DNA of 16,814 nucleotides, taken from positions 1-16,814 of the forward strand of contig CAJTQH010000029.1 of assembly GCA_910578305.1 (NCBI GenBank), written 5' to 3'. Below, in pieces: positions 14,961 through 16,814 of the stretch. Under the pieces are notes generated by a model. That model was not told the DNA's origin and did not search any database. It saw only the letters and a list, made by a program, of their open reading frames with translations. Each line of letters begins with the position of its first letter. Position 1 is the first letter of the stretch. The translations under genes and the position numbers were made by a program. The stretch is from an uncultured Muribaculaceae bacterium. Its GTDB lineage: Bacteria > Bacteroidota > Bacteroidia > Bacteroidales > Muribaculaceae.

Positions 14961-14970
14961 GAAAACCTTG

Positions 14971-15002
14971 CAAAATTACACAAATCTGCACTCCTCCGCA
15001 AA
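14971..15002 (-). promoter_or_regulatory. carA operon promoter
   Basis: On the minus strand TTTG (15002-14999), a 20-base spacer and TAATTTTG (14978-14971) fully match the Bacteroidota promoter consensus. The predicted start near 14965 gives a leader of about 70 bases, longer than those of the rnf and perR units. Confidence 0.82.
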
Positions 15003-15007
15003 TTTCA

Positions 15008-15040
15008 TTTGGTATACCCTACATTTTTTTTGTAATTTTG
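15008..15040 (+). promoter_or_regulatory. Promoter of the second carB
   Basis: TTTG (15008-15011), a 21-base spacer and TAATTTTG (15033-15040) match the Bacteroidota consensus. The start is expected near 15047, about 34 bases before the ATG at 15081. An 8-bp palindrome GGTATACC (15011-15018) lies just inside the spacer. The -33 element is separated from that of the divergent carA promoter by only 5 bases. Confidence 0.8.
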
Positions 15041-15080
15041 CATGCAGCAAACAAATCACACTTCAACACCTTATTATAAT

Positions 15081-16814
15081 ATGAAAAAGGTTCTGCTGCT
15101 CGGATCAGGCGCGCTGAAAATCGGACAAGCCGGCGAGTTTGACTATTCCGGTTCGCAAGCACTAAAGGCTCTGCGCGAAGAGGGTATCTCCTCTGTGTTA
15201 ATAAACCCCAACATTGCCACTATTCAGACTTCGGAAGGCGTGGCCGACAAGGTCTATTTCCTACCAATCACCCCATACTTCGTGGAAGAGGTGATAAAGA
15301 AAGAGCGACCCGACGGCATTCTCCTCGCCTTTGGCGGACAGACAGCTCTGAACTGCGGCACCGAACTCTACTTGAACGGTACGCTTGAAAAATACGGTGT
15401 GCAAGTACTTGGTACTTCGGTCGAGGCCATCATGATTACTGAAGACCGCGACCTTTTTGTTAAAAAGCTCAACGAAATCGACGCCAAGTCGCCCGTATCG
15501 CAGGCCGTGGAAAACCTCGACGACGCTCTTGCCGTAGCCAATCGCATTGGCTATCCCGTAATGGTACGCTCCGCATACGCACTCGGCGGACTCGGATCAG
15601 GCATCTGCAACGACGATGCTGAAATGACAAAACACTGCGAGAGCGCACTCGCCTACTCGTCTCAGATTCTCGTCGAAGAGTCCCTCAAAGGATGGAAAGA
15701 AATCGAATTTGAAGTCATTCGCGACGCCAACGACCACTGCTTTACCGTGGTTCCGATGGAAAACTTCGACCCGCTCGGCATCCACACCGGCGAATCCATC
15801 GTAGTGGCTCCCATCGTATCGCTCACTCCCGAGCAGATCAAGATGCTCGAAGACATAGCCAAGAAAGTCGTGCGCCACATCGGCATCGTGGGCGAATGCA
15901 ACATACAGTACGCATTCAACGCCGTCACCAACGACTACCGCATCATTGAGATCAACGCCCGACTCAGCCGCTCCTCGGCTCTCGCATCCAAAGCATCCGG
16001 CTACCCGCTGGCATTCGTGGCAGCCAAGCTCGCACTGGGCTACACCCTCGATCAGATCGGAGAGATGGGTACCCCCAACTCTGCCTACGTCGCTCCGAGC
16101 GTCGACTACATGATCGTGAAAATACCCCGATGGGACCTCACAAAGTTTGCCGGGGTCGACCGCGAGATCGGATCTTCCATGAAATCCGTCGGCGAAATAA
16201 TGTCGATAGGCAAATCTTTTGAAGAAATCATACAGAAAGGCCTGCGCATGATCGGACAGGGCATGCACGGATTCGTGGGCAACTCCGACATCCGCTTCGA
16301 CGACCTCGAGCACGCACTTGCCAACCCCACCGACCTCCGCATATTCGCCATCGCACAAGCCCTCGAGGAAGGCTACAGCATCGAACGCATCGTCGACCTC
16401 ACCAAGATCGACCGCTGGTTCATCGAACGCCTCGACAACATCGTGCGCTATGCCGAAAAGCTCAAGACAGTCGACTCTATCGACGCCCTCGATGCCGAAA
16501 CACTTCGCGAGGCAAAGCGACTCGGATTCTCCGACTTCCAGATAGCACGTCTTGTCGAAAATCCCGAAGGCAACATGGAAGCCGAAGTACTCCGTGTGCG
16601 CGACCGCCGCAAGGCACTCGAAGTGCTCCCCAAAGTGCGCCGCATCAACACCGTCGCATCCGAGTACCCCGACCTCACCAACTACCTCTACGTCACCTAC
16701 GGCGCTTCTGAAAACTCTATCCCCTACGACCTCAATGCCGGCAACAACATCGTGGTGCTCGGCTCAGGCGCCTACCGCATAGGCTCGTCTGTCGAATTCG
16801 ACTGGTGCTCCGTC
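15081..16814 (+). CDS. carB: Carbamoyl phosphate synthase large subunit, copy 2 (partial, cut by right edge)
   Basis: An open frame of 578 codons runs without a stop from the ATG at 15081 to the window end. It covers the first ATP-grasp half, the linking domain and the start of the second half of a CarB of about 1070 residues. It aligns colinearly with copy 1 from that protein's residue 10 onwards; its N-terminus is seven residues shorter. IGQAGEFDYSGSQAL (14-28), VRSAYALGGLGSG (162-174) and INARLSRSSALASK (291-304) keep the active-site residues, including the Q16 that copy 1 replaces with E. It ends within RIGSSVEFDWCSV. Codons lean strongly to C-ending forms (GAC, ATC, AAC, CTC) after about residue 200, consistent with high expression. 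It is transcribed divergently from carA, so it may have its own control and role. Confidence 0.95.
   Translation, partial: MKKVLLLGSGALKIGQAGEFDYSGSQALKALREEGISSVLINPNIATIQTSEGVADKVYFLPITPYFVEEVIKKERPDGILLAFGGQTALNCGTELYLNGTLEKYGVQVLGTSVEAIMITEDRDLFVKKLNEIDAKSPVSQAVENLDDALAVANRIGYPVMVRSAYALGGLGSGICNDDAEMTKHCESALAYSSQILVEESLKGWKEIEFEVIRDANDHCFTVVPMENFDPLGIHTGESIVVAPIVSLTPEQIKMLEDIAKKVVRHIGIVGECNIQYAFNAVTNDYRIIEINARLSRSSALASKASGYPLAFVAAKLALGYTLDQIGEMGTPNSAYVAPSVDYMIVKIPRWDLTKFAGVDREIGSSMKSVGEIMSIGKSFEEIIQKGLRMIGQGMHGFVGNSDIRFDDLEHALANPTDLRIFAIAQALEEGYSIERIVDLTKIDRWFIERLDNIVRYAEKLKTVDSIDALDAETLREAKRLGFSDFQIARLVENPEGNMEAEVLRVRDRRKALEVLPKVRRINTVASEYPDLTNYLYVTYGASENSIPYDLNAGNNIVVLGSGAYRIGSSVEFDWCSV

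Noticed and set aside
15597..16358. A 253-codon open frame on the minus strand
   Set aside because: It is fully antisense to the second carB, whose conserved motifs are unmistakable; it is a mirror of codon bias.
1..16814. Search by eye for CRISPR repeats, insertion sequences, tRNA genes and phage genes
   Set aside because: No regularly spaced repeats, transposase motifs, tRNA cloverleaf signatures or phage proteins were seen; nearly all DNA is taken by recognisable core genes.

Overview
The window looks like a stretch of chromosome from an anaerobic gut-type Bacteroidota, probably order Bacteroidales. Four intergenic regions carry promoters of the Bacteroidota form TTTG-N20/21-TAnnTTTG. The 16S rRNA 5' end at the left edge matches that group. 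The gene set (Rnf complex, PerR with reverse rubrerythrin, overlapping prmC-recX-comF) fits an anaerobe with oxygen-defence genes. The family within the order is not resolvable from this window. All protein-coding genes appear to be ordinary core or housekeeping genes. I see no phage, insertion sequence, CRISPR array or defence island.

Left part (1-962): the first 20 bases are the 5' end of a 16S rRNA gene on the minus strand. Its promoter lies about 275 bases upstream, and the leader ends in a hairpin followed by a boxA-like T-rich element. A small YraN-type nuclease-fold gene follows on the plus strand.

Redox block (970-8511): a seven-gene minus-strand operon, rseC-rnfB-rnfC-rnfD-rnfG-rnfE-rnfA, encodes a complete Rnf ferredoxin:NAD+ oxidoreductase, a membrane ion pump. 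Divergent from it are perR, a Fur-family peroxide sensor with all PerR metal ligands and its own 7-1-7 operator, and a reverse-type rubrerythrin. The rubrerythrin is closed by a strong intrinsic terminator. An NfsA-like nitroreductase follows. The rnf/perR intergenic region holds two back-to-back consensus promoters and an unexplained perfect 16-bp palindrome.

Carbamoyl phosphate block (8516-16814): a minus-strand run carA-carB-prmC-recX-comF with tight or overlapping junctions. Facing away from carA is a second carB paralogue that runs off the right edge. The carA and second-carB promoters are back to back, with their -33 elements only 5 bp apart. The carA leader contains an inverted repeat whose second arm abuts the start codon. 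Both carB proteins, and carA, carry sequence signatures that I associate with animal CPS1/CAD rather than with the E. coli enzyme.

The most rewarding items for a second look are: the duplicated eukaryote-like carB pair with shared control region; the carA leader structure; the terminator-like or nut-like hairpin in the rRNA leader; the palindrome between rnf and perR; and the perR operator placed between the transcription start and the start codon.
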